The notes beneath the pieces are model-generated. The model was not told the origin of the DNA. It did not search any database and worked only from the letters and a program-made list of their open reading frames with translations. Both the position numbers and the translations under genes were made by a program. From Angiostrongylus vasorum (taxonomy: Eukaryota > Nematoda > Chromadorea > Rhabditida > Metastrongylidae): a stretch of DNA of 64,000 nt. Shown here in pieces: positions 31,268-43,239 of the stretch. Within the stretch, counting starts at the first letter, position 1. Each line of letters starts with the position of its first letter. The DNA lies in the NCBI GenBank assembly GCA_018806985.1, contig JADANN010000026.1, forward strand, positions 124,001 through 188,000, given 5' to 3'.

Positions 31268-31600
31268 AAATCACAATTTTAACTTATTATTGACTGCCTA
31301 CTGGCGTTAACTGCCGTTAAAAAAGAGTAGGCAGTAAATAATAAGTTAAAATTGTGATTATAACTGCAGCCTCAGCTTAACTGGGTGCGTTGCCGATTTG
31401 GGCTCCCCAGATCAATCCCGTTGATGAGTGGTTGCTGATGGCAAAGATCAATAGAACTAGCTGAGAGACAGGCGAAACAAAGGACCCGCTTGGTGTGGTG
31501 GTGAACGCGTTACTCTCCGGGAAGGACAACAGCACGTTCGTTCCCCACCGCAGACGCCTGCGGTCCGGAGTTTTGCAAATATCTCAGCATCGTTAAATAG
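31268..31600. repeat. MITE-like family A copy preceded by a perfect-arm hairpin
   Basis: At 31268-31302 and 31326-31359 two arms of about 34 bp (CACAATTTTAACTTATTATT and its complement, plus ACTGCCTACT/AGTAGGCAGT) flank a 23-bp loop. The right half of family A follows: CTCAGCTTAACTGGGTGCGT, CTGAGAGACAGGCGAAACAA, GTTCGTTCCCCACCGCAGAC and CGGAGTTTTGCAAATATCTC. Confidence 0.65.
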
Positions 31601-31604
31601 CAGA

Positions 31605-32640
31605 GTAGTTGTAGATTCGTCAAATATAATAGTACAATCTAGAATGTCAGACCTGGAGAAGGAGAATCGTTAGAGAAAAATGTGAAAAAGAGGCAAATGA
31701 AAACAGCCGTACAGAAATCGGTGTGAAAGCCGTGGATAATTTTTCTCCTTTGCCGTTAACGCTGCAGTGACTATTCCGTCTTTACAGAGAAAGATAATCA
31801 CTTCAAACTTGTAATTAATGAAGTCTCAGCAGACATTACATTTTCTTCCCTCTCGAATCTTTAACGATTTAAATGGTCCTTCTGCTCTTGTTTAATTAGT
31901 CTCTTCTTTTATCTACTTTCCGCAGATCATTCCAAGTTCAGACGAACATTGGTCGTTGCCTGCTGCTCCTACCACTAAATGCGAGCATATCAGCTCAGGC
32001 CTATCTGCAGACGGGCGTCCTTTGTTGACACCCCAACTTCTGATTCTGCATGACTGTTGTGAAGTGTTTGAACAGTAGGTCGTATTCCACATCGATGTAG
32101 CTGTATACTCTTAGGGAACCAGATAGGAAGTGAAAAAAACGTGGTTTACTAGGGCTTTATTTCACTTCTTCATTTTTCTTCCGTTTAGCCCTGCTTGTTC
32201 CATTCCCTTTCTATATCTGCCTATGTGGATTCCTGGAGACGTTTTCCTCTGATGGCATTCATGATGCTAGCGTAGCAAACAGTGGCTTTGTGGATGGCAT
32301 GACCGTCGTTGTAAACCTCGCCAGGTCTATTGGAAATGTCCTGCTCCCACAATCATAAAGCAGCTTCTACGCAACATCGGCGTTGGTGATTTGTTAAATC
32401 CGCGTTGACGGAGATTTCCAACACCGATAATTTTGTTACATTCTTGATCGCTGCCATTTAATTAAGCGCTCTACAGAATGAGCTATGAGTCTTTAGTAAC
32501 CAATAATGAAGGACATGCAATCTATTGCTAACAGCGTCTTCTCACTTGAGATGAGAAACAACTCCTCTCAAATCTAAACCACAAATTTAGAATAAATGTT
32601 TATGTAAACTCTCTGTACATTCGTAAGGGCGTCTCACTTC
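31605..32640. other. Unassigned sequence
   Basis: No domain-bearing frame or known repeat recognised. Confidence 0.4.
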
Positions 32641-32644
32641 AGTT

Positions 32645-32865
32645 TATTCCATGGAATATAAGGGCTCGTATAGCGCAGTGGTTAGAGGCGCCCTGCAATG
32701 CAAATGGGATCAATACCAGCGCCCAAGACTCACCAAGCCTTCCATCCCCCAGATGTCGGCAAATTGGTATTTCAACCCTTCCAAAAAAAAAGTTTTGCAC
32801 CAATTTGCCGATTCTGAATGGTTGGAAGGCTTCGCGAGCCCTAATACGGCATCGATCAAACAACC
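32645..32865. repeat. Inverted pair of family B heads (foldback)
   Basis: The plus strand at 32655-32770 has the SINE-B head (GCTCGTATAGCGCAGTGGTT, TCACCAAGCCTTCCATCCCC, GTCGGCAAATTGGT). At 32795-32860 the reverse complement of its inner part returns (CACCAATTTGCCGATTCTGA, GGTTGGAAGGCTTCGCGAGC). The RNA would fold into a hairpin around an A9 tract. Confidence 0.6.
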
Positions 32866-32934
32866 AATCATATAGGGATATACGGGGTACCTATAATTAC
32901 AGCGCTGCAACTAAACCCGTTCAATATCATGATA

Positions 32935-33230
32935 AAGGCTAAAGGATAAAGCTCCTGGCGTTGACCAATCCATGAGGGATGCGCCATGCATTTCACTTCA
33001 TTAAGCATCGTTTGGATATGATTGAATGTATATCTGCCCTTTACACTCGTGATGGCCTACCGATATATTGAGCCAGTTCTGCTATCCTCCTAGACAAGTC
33101 TGGTTCCAATTTGTCGACCCGGGATGAAGGCTTGGTAAACCATGGACGCGGGGATCGATTCCACGTGCGTGTTGCAGGGCGCCTCAGACCACTGCGGCAC
33201 ACGCCCCTGTCATATCGCAACACGCGCCCT
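32935..33230 (-). repeat. SINE-like family B, full-length minus copy
   Basis: Read on the minus strand: GGCGTGTGCCGCAGTGGTCT head, ATCGATCCCCGCGTCC B-box region, TCGACAAATTGGAACCAGAC, CTCAATATATCGGTAGGCCA and the ATTCAATCATATCCAAACGA tail. Confidence 0.65.
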
Positions 33231-33349
33231 ATCATAATATCATGCTAATTGAAATTGATTCGGCACTTAGCTATTAGTCAATTGACTGCTCGGCCTTTCA
33301 TTCCTTGAATTTGAAACAAATGCACGAAAAATCCGGTATCACTATTCAA

Positions 33350-33620
33350 AGGGTTAGTGATGCCGTCGATGAGGAAGCAAAAGACGCTAGCTCGATCCCT
33401 CCAAAACGCTCTCCTCCAGTCCACGGATGAGCGCCTTAATCCGGCTATCTACATGATTCTAAGGAGAAATACTGAAACTCTAAGACATTCATACAGAAGA
33501 CGAATTCCTCAAGTAGAAGCCGGAACAACACTCGAAATTTTCGAAGAGCATTATGGGCGATGAGTAGGACGGAAACGAATCGAATGCAAGAAGTATGCAT
33601 AGCGTTGTTGGCAAAAAGAC
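33350..33620 (+). repeat. Probable family D tail with unassigned upstream part
   Basis: The GGAAACGAATCGAATGCAAG block at about 33571-33590 matches family D tails at 18.5, 26.0 and 54.1 kb. The 200 bp before it is open (33357-33563) but unrecognised. Confidence 0.35.
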
Positions 33621-33887
33621 AGTTCCTACACTTCACATCTCGCAAAACACAATTTTTCGGGTGATTATGGTCTGCACTTTGAGTCCCTCTGAAGAGACTA
33701 CCGCTGGTGAAAGAATGTCCCTTCTACATTTGCACAGTTAAATTCAAAATTTATAAACATTTTTTTCGCTACTACAAAATGCGAAGTGATGCAGAATGCT
33801 TGAATAGATGTGGTTACTGTATGGATATACATTCACCACTGCCGAAATTCATTTTTAAGATCACATTTTTTAACGATTATCCTAGAA

Positions 33888-34150
33888 GGGCTCGTGTTGC
33901 GCAGTGGTCGTCGGAGGCGCTTGCAATACATTCGGGATCGATCCCCGCACCCCACGCTCACCAAGCCATCCATCTTTCCGGGATCAGCAAATTGGAACAA
34001 ACCAGATGGCATCACTGAATAGACACATCGGCAGACTAGCTCGAGTCTTTGTAAAGCCCATGTATGCATTCAATCACCTCCAACGATGCTTAATGAAGTC
34101 GAATGCATGTAACATCTCTTAAGGATTGATCAACGCCCTGCGCTTTATGC
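33888..34150 (+). repeat. SINE-like family B copy
   Basis: Head GGCTCGTGTTGCGCAGTGGT, then GGGATCGATCCCCGCACCCC, AAGCCATCCATCTTTCCGGG, GTATGCATTCAATCACCTCC, AAGTCGAATGCATG and the tail GGATTGATCAACGCC with CTTTATGCTTTT. One of the clearest copies. Confidence 0.7.
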
Positions 34151-34154
34151 TTTT

Positions 34155-34680
34155 AGCTTTCACCCTAGTAAGCTTTCACGGATGTTATACTCCTTGTGTA
34201 AGGAAGACATTATTTCAAAGCCACATTTTCTACTTCGTTATTTGCATCCTTACACTTGTAAACTTAAAATTGGCACATTTCACATGCTATTTACAACTAC
34301 TCCCATCTACACACTTGAACCTCATAAACTTTTAAAAAAAAATTTAAAAAAATTAAATTTAAATAAAACATTTCATAAATATCAACAAGCTGCACAATTC
34401 AATTTTTTGCGGATGTTACTAAAATAATCTAAATAGCGCTATTTATTGCATCGGTATTAACCTCCTTGGTGTTTTTTTGAAGAGGAACCAGAATCGTACT
34501 ATTTCACTGCATTCCTATGACTTGGAACTAAACGTCTCCAATCATTTAACACAACTGTCGATTTCTTTATGACTATGGTCCTTTCTACATTTAGAAACAG
34601 TAAGAGTTTAATGCATGGATCTTGAACTTCGTCTCAACCAAGTAGCAAACAAATCATATCTATATTTTACTTTTTCATTT
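34155..34680. other. AT-rich unassigned sequence
   Basis: Includes an A/T-only-rich run at about 34325-34380. No gene seen. Confidence 0.4.
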
Positions 34681-34682
34681 TC

Positions 34683-34868
34683 TGCCTACTACAATTTTCA
34701 CGGCAGGGTATTATGCCAAGTACAACCACAACGATGCTGCGATATTTGAGAAACTCCGGGCTACAGGTATTTGCGGTGGGGAACGAACGCGCTATTACCC
34801 TTTCCGGGTGCTAACGCGTTCACCACCACACCTTGCGGATCCTTTGCTTCCCCTGTTTCTCAGCTCTC
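34683..34868 (+). repeat. MITE-like family A, left half
   Basis: Outer end CTGCCTACTACAATTTTCAC, then CAACGATGCTGCGATATTTG, TTGCGGTGGGGAACGAACGC and the CACCACACC...CCTTTGCTTCCCCTGTTTCTCAGC half-end. The inverted right half is absent. Confidence 0.58.
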
Positions 34869-34869
34869 T

Positions 34870-36360
34870 GAAAAACCAAATCTATGTTTAGATGACCAGG
34901 TAGCAAAGAAACCACACCTACCCAACCCTGTAGAAGGAAAAACAGTATCCTGGTATTCTCACAGAGAAATAGAAAAATATGCTTTCAGATCGCTTGTGTC
35001 TACATCATTGCCTGACTACAGCTTATAATTACCTCCAGTCTTGACAAGTTGAATGAAAATGCCATATGATACGCCGCGAACAACATGACGATGTCTCTTT
35101 TATCTATTAATTTTATTTCCTTCTCACCAATCCGTATCTGCTGAGCGTTCGTTGTCCTCTATTAGAGTTCTGCTCTATGATCTGCTTAGGAAGCCCTTTC
35201 CTACTGTAGCTATTTGCCTATTGCAGGTATGCGGATGTCCTCTCCTATCCAACAAGTTGTTCATAATTGTCATGGACTGTTCAGCCACATTTTTATACTC
35301 GAACGTGTCTAGTGAGGTCGATGATTTAATTGTTGTAAGACACAGTATCGTTCCACCACTTACGGAAAATTCACTATGACCACGTTGGTTCGCAACTTAC
35401 GATCCACTATGTTTAGTTTCTTCCAAAGTGACCTGATATGCTCCCCATTTCTCTCATTTCTTTCAATGATTTTTGCTCACCGTGGATAAGCAGCCTGTGG
35501 ATAGTGCAGTCCAATTCGTCTTCGGGTCATATGATTACAGCGCATGAAATTCAGCAGTTCAATTGTTGATTAGTTCTCACAATTATCGAATGAAATGATT
35601 GCATATAAAAATTATTTCAAAACATCGAAACATAGTAGACATGTATTGTAAAGCGGTGTATCAAAGGTTATTGTTTGATAATGGGTCATTTTTCACCACG
35701 TATAAGAAAAAACGAAGAACAGCTGTATTTCTGAAATGTAGAGTACTAAAAGACTGAAATTTAGGATCAAACCAAGAACGAAAACATGGGGATCCTTTTG
35801 GAGCGGAAGGGGAAAGGTTTCAATGGCCACACAGAATTTGCTTTCATTGTGAATGCGTTGACGTTTTTTAATTTTGGAAATATCGAAAGGTAAAAGTGAA
35901 AGCACCCGTAGAAATCTATAGTTGACTTCCTTTACAGAAAACGGCAATGTTGTTCCGCATTTGGTCGGAAAACGCAAACCATGACAAAGGTAATAATGCC
36001 ACAAGCTATGACATGTGTAAAAAATGTGTGTGAAAATGTGCAAGTGATAGTGAGTGTAAGGCAATTTATTCAAGTGGAAGAAGAAGAGGAAGCCTATTTT
36101 CTTGATCCCTCAACGTATCAGAAGCCGCACTTTGCTTGTTTTTTAAAAATATTAGAACTGTGAACCCGTACTCTGAACTCAGCAGTGAATCAGGGAAACT
36201 TTCTTTTTAGTTTGCGTTCTTTTTTCTCAATCTTGCTTTAATAAAATGATAAAACGAAAAAAGTCAATTTCCCTCACACTGTGCACGAATCTCACGAATC
36301 TGGGATGAATAATTCCCATTCGGTTATTTGCGAGGCTATACACACCCTAGATGTGTTAAA
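34870..36360. other. Unassigned sequence
   Basis: Short open frames only, none with a domain I recognise. No repeat family detected. Confidence 0.4.
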
Positions 36361-36364
36361 CCCA

Positions 36365-37905
36365 GACTATAACGACATTTTGCCTCTCTGAGGCGCAGGC
36401 AGGTGGAGGAAAAGGAATCCCTATTTCTGCTGCGCTAATTTGACAGATTCCTTCCGTGTTCACACCCATTTCTATTTGCAATGTGGCTTCACTTGCCTCT
36501 GAGTTTTCCACTGATGACCAGATGATGCAGATTAAGATCATTAAGTACGACTTCAAAAGATCAGTTGAGACGAGAAGATGCCACTTATTTAGCATAGTGT
36601 ACGCTCCAGGGGAAGAATTCTTAATCGCAACATGTGACAGTAGAGAAGTCGGCGGAGTGGGCGTCAGCGTCCTCGTCAACACGAGTTTGACATGCACATC
36701 CATTAATTCAAACAATCCAAATTATTCTATCAACTACCAATCCAAATCAGACATATACGGTTGAAGAGACGTCGGTCAATACAGAGTTTAACAATCTTCG
36801 TCTTCTACGAGCCAACATCAAGCTATGACGAAGAGAAAAGTGAAACTTTCTATATGAACTTGGAGAGGTTCTCCAGAAAAGAACATGCCTTCATGAATCA
36901 TCATTGCAAACTTTTAAGCTAAGAATGGACTCAAGAAAGCATGAACATGGCTTCACATCAGACATAAGGATTACAACAGAACAAAGAGGCTAACTGGTTG
37001 TCTGAATTTCATATAACCATCTAGACCATCTATAATAACACACAACGTTAAAACCGTCAACGTTGGACATGGATTCTCCCAGTAGAGAATATCATAATGA
37101 AATTGGTTACATTACAGTCAAATGGAATTTTTACTTAGCCTATGTCGTTGTTGTCTCAAAACTTTAAGCCAGATTGAACCATTGGCTCCATTCACGCAAC
37201 AATCCGTTTCTCTTCGAAAAGTGGGAATCGCGCCAAGTGTAAAAAGCAAGGTCACAAAACCATCATAAACTTGGACTTATTCAGGACGCTAGTCGGCTGT
37301 TGGAAAGATGGCGTTATCGAAAAGATCTGTGAAGAATACGGTTGGCTTATTAAACATGTATTCACGTTGATGCTGTAAAAGTCACCAATTGGAGAGACAC
37401 AAACAGCAGCCTGTCTACGACCTAGTACGCCAAAGTGAAATCGCGCAAGAAATACACAGGCTCCGACTCACGAGCTTACAAATCATGTATTTGCAGCGCT
37501 TATTGAAAAATTTGTTAGTTAACAAGATCAAGATGGTTGCGCTCGAACACCAACACAGAATAACTGCACCTTCCAGAAAAGCACCAGAGAAAATTATATG
37601 CCACTGCAATTCTGATTTCTTCAAAAGCCACATTCTTCTTCCTTAAATAAAATTAAAGAGGACTGACATGGCCTCTTACTGGCTCTCTCTTTTAAAAATC
37701 CAACAAACTACGTCGTCGGTAAGAAACTGACAAAGCGATACCTCTACGCCGAAAATATTCATGTTCATCCTGGAGGCTACGAGAAGATTGGAAAGAGACA
37801 AAAGAGGAGTGAAAATCGGTGGTCGGCAATTACACTATCCTTGATTTGCTGATGAAATCGCTCTTGCACCAGCCCAGCACGAGCTAGGGGAGCAAGTGCA
37901 AGCCG
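36365..37905 (+). mobile_element. RTE-b copy 1, decayed, truncated in the RT domain
   Basis: Starts in RTE-b leader sequence (CTCTGAGGCGCAGGCAGGTG) and jumps to the endonuclease: ASEFSTDDQMMQIKIIKYD, SVETRRCHLF and DSREVGGVGVSVLVNTSLT (36480-36700). A later part of the linker (37240-37380) and RT (37389-37860) follow with gaps. It ends just after the catalytic region, which reads FADE near 37850 instead of FADD. It abuts RTE-b copy 2 in the opposite orientation. Confidence 0.7.
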
Positions 37906-40790
37906 ACTTTAATAACTAATTTATTATTTCTCCCTATCACGTACAAGTGTAGTCCAGTGAGTTCTGCTCGAACTAGGATCCCATTGAACATCACGTCTTC
38001 CTTCCATAGCTTTTTGTGAAGAACTATAACCAATCGAGTAGGTGATCTCCCTGCTGTGCGTTTGACATCACGACGAAGCAAGGCACTAACGGCTCTTGTT
38101 CATCGGTTGAGGTTCACTTGCATTACTTGTCTAGCCGACCTTACCTTCGTCAATTTTTGCGTGCAGAACTGCGTCTCTGACTTTCATCGTTGACTAGATA
38201 GGCACCCCGAATACCTAAATTTAGTCCTTTGATACGATATACTACTAGAGCCGTCCATTCGACTGCGCGTTTCACAACAAAGAGTGACCAGTGATCCTAT
38301 TTAACTAGCGGTTAGGTTTCTGGCGAATACGTCAAGGAACGGAGAATAGTGGACTCAAAGGGGCGAGCAGAGTGAGGTGTTCTTTGTTTTCCTCACTGTA
38401 TCCTCGATGCTTTTGAAGGTTCCCAAGAGGCTCATTTCTCCCTGCTCAACTCCGGAGTTAAGTCAGTTTGGAACGTGCAGAGATATTTGTGCCGTTGAGT
38501 GTGAATTGGGCACACGAACCAATCTGGTCCTCATAAATACCGTTTTTTCGTGAGATTTAGTCGAAGGCGAACTCTTTAGCAAGTGTTATCAAATTTGGAA
38601 ATCATTCGTTCATGTTATCAGCAATGCGAAGATGGTGTAGTTAGCAATAATCGATTTTTTACTCCACATTGTTCCAGTCCAATGTTCGCGTGACATTTTG
38701 GACGGTGGCAGTGGATATATTTGGCAAGATGGCATCGCCTTGTCTAAACACTCTTTTTACTCTTACGTTTATATCTTCGTAGAATGGTAATATTTTCTTC
38801 GTGAAATGTTTGCATTGGTCAAGAGGAGCCTGTACATGCTGGGTAGAGGCGCCATGGCTATCCAGAGCTTCCGTCAATGCTTCTGCTACAACTGAGTCAC
38901 TAAAGATGAGAGGAAGAGAGTGCTCTCTTGTATTCACGATAATCTCCAAGGAGTCTTGTTATCATAAGAATATGTCCCATCGCACTGAATACTTTTCGAT
39001 TTCTTGCTTGGTTTATAGACGATAGACGGCAAGCAGATTGGGCTAGAGCTGCCAAGATCGTGGAGCTCACTACTCTTGAACAACAAAAAAATTCTTGCTG
39101 ATTCTCCATTAAATATTAGTCCTTCACGCTGACAAGTAACTTGTGAATAGCCGAGCCAGTGTGTTAATGAAGAGTCACGAGGTGCTCTTCGGGAGTGGAG
39201 GTTCTATCCGCCCGGACCTGGTGTTGTTCGATTCTTCACCGATGACGTAAAATCTCAGATTTCGGTAGCACGAATTAATCAGGTGACATATCTGTCATCG
39301 TCTATTTCATATGAGGGCAGGAGGAGGTGACCGTTGAAGACATCCGAGTAGTAATTGTGAATTATTTTCTCCACTGTCTTTTTGGATGCTTCAACCGCTT
39401 CGTCTGTGCACCGGAGTGGAATTATTTTGGTGTTGTAATTGCCGAAGTTTAGATGGGCTTTGCGAATGCTTTTTCGCATCCTATGCAGCATCGACCATAA
39501 CTGCTTCTCCTTCCTCTTCAACATTTTTTTAAGTCGCATATCTGCATTGTTTTCCAAGTTCGAGTGTGAGCTGACGGTTGTCTTTAGCTTGTCCTTTTAA
39601 ACGCTGGCGCATCAGCTCGACTGTTTTTGGAGACAGACTTCTCTTTTGCAGACATCGAAACTCTCAGCTTGCCTAACCTAACGTAAAGAGGTTGAATGCG
39701 CCGATCGCAATAGTCGACGATGTTAGCAATAACGGCATTTTTCCATCAGATAACGAATATGCTTAACAAATCCCAACTTCTGATAGTTGTGGGGTTTCGT
39801 TTCTTGGACTAAGCTGTTTTCCCCCTTCTTTGCGCGAGAAATGGAATCTTGCATGAAGGATTAGACGATCCGCTCAGCGTGTAGATTTTTGGAAAAACAG
39901 CAAGATCGGCTAGGCAAAATCTTCGATTTTTATATGATCTTGTCTATCTCACTATCGTATTCTCCATTAGGACAATCCCACGTCCAGCTTCGAAAGTAAA
40001 GGTTTTGGAGTTGTGAGTTACCATAATTGGTTACGGGCGTTGTGATAAACTCAGACAAGCTCTCGTCCTCCTCGCTCCAATCTAGATGACGGTGCGTTGA
40101 CGACGAACATTGTCCAAGCCGGTATTGGTCCGCATCTCCACAATCGTAGAAGTCCGATTCGGCTTGTTAGTTGTTCAAATGGATCGATGTTCATGCCTAA
40201 ACTCGAGGCGACGAGGAGCCGGACGACGACGACTCTTCTATTATCGTATATTTCAAGGAACACTTTTTTCTCCGGTGTCACAGATGACGCTGAATGGATG
40301 GCATCTCCTCATCTCCAGCAAATTCGATGACGTCACACCTTGTCCTTCTTCCCTGCAGGATTAACTTATCATCAAGAACTCAGATGCAAGTGAACGTACA
40401 TTGTAGGTATAGATAGTCACCTCAGTCCCTTTTTGATTTAATCAACCTAGAATGGCTCTTACCCAGGTGTGGCCTGCCGAGCACTATCGTTGGAGGTAGG
40501 TATATCCACGGGTAGCTTGCAAGTCTCTCCTAGAGTTTACAAGAAGCTTATTGGTAACAGGCAACTACCACTTTAGCTGAATTCACTCGTAGAATGGAAT
40601 TTTCATAAAAGAGAACACGCTAACGCACGCAGGCATGAACGTGTCTAAGTAAACAAAGAATCTACGTAGCAAATCGGAAAAACAGACAGATTAGCCCATT
40701 TTTTTGAAGCCACCTGCAACTCGGAGAAGGACAGCCGCCTTTTAGAACGCACATAATCCCCCTATCGGCCGTCCTGGGAGAGCGTCACGT
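37905..40790 (-). mobile_element. RTE-b copy 2, minus strand, broken but covering most of the element
   Basis: From right to left on the minus strand: the leader matching 42.6-43.0 kb (40560-40790); the endonuclease part around 40281-40051 (SSLGMNIDPFEQLTSRIGLL, WTMFVVNAP); linker/RT start 39557-39279 (RMRKSIRKAHLNFGNYNTKI, KTVEKIIHNYYSDVFNGHLL); RT 39109-38659 (SDSVVAEALTEALDSHG, RVKRVFRQGDAILPNI); and the tail DVKRTAGRSPTRLVIVLHKK near 38070. Many stops and a missing palm centre make it inactive. Confidence 0.75.
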
Positions 40791-40984
40791 GGTCTTTCCA
40801 CTAACATGTTGAGGAACTCTGCGTGATAAAGATGTGAGGGAGCCATCAGCAATAATTATGTCTATAGGCGTAGCACTCACTAGTTTTTCGAAGATGTTGA
40901 TGCTTTCGGCAAGGATTTGATATTTGGTTAAAGTTTCTTCCCTTAGGGGAAGGGTCGATAATATATCAGTACTATTTGAACGAA

Positions 40985-41262
40985 GAGCGCGTGTGGCGCA
41001 GTGGTCAGAGGATCGCTGCAACACACACGTAGAATCGATCGCCGCGCCCATGGCCCACCAAGCTTTCCATCCTTCCGGGGTCGGTAAATTGGTACCAGAC
41101 TTGTCTGGTAGGATAGCACCACTGCCTTAGGCCATCGCAAGTCACGGTGAAGGCCAGATATGCATTCAATCACATCCAAACGATGCTCAGTGAAGTCAAA
41201 TGGACGACCCATAGCGCAGGGATTGATCAACGCCGAAAGCTTTATCCTTTATCCTTTTTATT
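40985..41262 (+). repeat. SINE-like family B copy
   Basis: Head GCGCGTGTGGCGCAGTGGTC, GAATCGATCGCCGCGCCCAT, CCTTCCGGGGTCGGTAAATT, GGTACCAGACTTGTCTGGTA, GTGAAGTCAAATGGACGACC, and the tail GGGATTGATCAACGCCGAAA with CTTTATCCTTTATCC. Nearly full-length with a small deletion after TAGCACCACTG. It sits next to the 3'-truncated end of RTE-b copy 3. Confidence 0.72.
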
Positions 41263-41289
41263 TGAGCAAAACAATGCTGCTAGAACATC

Positions 41290-43010
41290 TTCAAAACCTT
41301 ATCTTATCTAGGTAGTGAAGTGGCACTCCCTGTAATTGGCGAAGCCTCGGTGGGCTTTGCTAATTCTTTTCCCCGCCTCTGCAGCTTCGATCATTACTGC
41401 TGCTCTTCTCTCTTTAAAATCCTCTTTTACCGCCTGTCTGCATTGTTTTGCAAGTTTGGACATTAGTCCGCGGTTGCCTGCAGCTCGTGCGATTCCACGC
41501 TGGCGTAAGAGCTCGAGTGTTTCTGGAGACAAACGTCTCTTGGTGACTTTCGAACTCTCAGCTTTCATAGCGCTAATGTGAAGATGTTGAAGGAGCCGAT
41601 CGTATTACTCGTCGATGTTATCGACAACGGCATCTTCCTAACAGCCGACTAATGAATTGAATGAGTCCCAGTTTGTGGTGGTTCTAGGACTTCGGTTTTT
41701 GAATACAACGGCTTTTTCTCCTTTCGGCGAGAAACAGAATCTTGCGCGAAGGAGTCGGTGGTATGGTCCCGTGTAGAATATTGGGACAACAGAGACATCG
41801 GGTAGGCAAAGCCTTCTATTTATCTATATCGTTATGGTACTCTCCATTGGGAGAGTCCCACGTCCAGCGCTGAGGGTGGGGCTTCTGAAATTGCGAGTTC
41901 CCATTGGTGGTCTTGGTCGCCATGATAAACTCAGATAGCCACTGACCCTCTTCATTTAAATTCTAATCCATGAGTCTCAATGTGACGTTCTTCAGACGTT
42001 CTTCTTGGTCCAATCTTGGCATTGAAATCTCCAATGATGGCCTCGAAGAATGTATGGTCTTCTCTGTAGAACTCCTCCAAGTCCATGTAGAATGCTTCGA
42101 CTTCTTCTTCGTCATAGTTTGATATCGGCGCGTGAACGACGAAGATTGTCAAAGCCGGTATTGATCCACATCTTTTTAATCGTAAACGTCCGATTCGGGT
42201 TGTAAGTTGTTCGAATGAATCGATGTTCATGGATAATCTCGTGTTGACGAGAACGCCAACGCCGCCGACTCTTCTACTGTCGCATGTTTCGAGGAGCAGT
42301 TCTTCTCCGGTGTCATAGAAGGCTTGAATAGGTGGCGTCGTCTCGTCTCAGCCAGGCCGTTGACGTCGTACCTTATCCTTCTTGCTTGCATGAGCAAGTC
42401 TTCTATCGAGGACTCGGATGCAAGTGTAAGTGCAATGTAGGTACAGATCGTTATCATAGTTCTTCGTGATCCAGGAAGCTTCCATTGGCCCTAAGATTTT
42501 AGCAGCCTCTCCGTACCCGCCCTACCCAACGCTGCGAAATTGGGGGCTCTTTCGAGGTAAGGGGAATGAGGCCCGTTTTTTCTTTTTTACTGTGTTTAGC
42601 ATTTTTGATACCCACGTATAGCTTGCTTGGCTCTGAACGTGAGGGCTGGGTATACTCACGGGTACCTTGCCAGGCTCTACCAGAGTGGACATAGAGCTTA
42701 TTTGTTGGAGGCGACTCCTAACCGCCTCCCATATACTTCCCTGTCACTTGATTGCAGGCTTTTTGCTCAATTTGTTCGTAGAATACAATCTGCATAAACT
42801 AGAACGCACCCACACACGTGTGCATGAATACGCCCCGTAAATGCAGAAAGTATGTGCCGAATCGGCGCAGTAAAAGTGGGAGTCCATCCCCTGGATCCAC
42901 CTGCGTCTCAGGGAAGCAAAGGCCGCTTTTGGCCCGCGATTAACCCCTTATCCGCCACCTGGCGAGATCCCTCATGTGAGGGAAATCCGTGGTCGACTTC
43001 ACATATCGAG
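41290..43010 (-). mobile_element. RTE-b copy 3, 3'-truncated, minus strand
   Basis: Leader at 43010-42480; endonuclease at 42457-41950 (ALTLASESSIEDLLMQARRI, NIDSFEQLTTRIGRLRL, then [20 protein letters not shown] and [13 protein letters not shown]); linker at 41568-41308 (KVTKRRLSPETLELLRQRG, EAGKRISKAHRGFANYR). The element stops at the beginning of the RT region and never reaches its 3' end. RTE copies are normally truncated at the 5' side, so this points to a deletion or recombination rather than incomplete reverse transcription. The endonuclease is the best preserved in the window. Confidence 0.8.
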
Positions 43011-43239
43011 CAAAAATTTGATTGATAGTTGAAAATAAGTATGTCACAGAGTTCTTCATAGAAACCCTGATATTACGGCTGGCGAGTACTTTTCAAATCT
43101 TTAAAAAAATCGTTTTCAATTCATTCGACGATAATCTACAAAGACCCTTGGCTTTGTAATCTGCATATTAATTTTTAGCACAAATAAGGCCTTTAATCTT
43201 GTTGTACACACACGGGCATTTCTACCCCATTGGTGAGTG

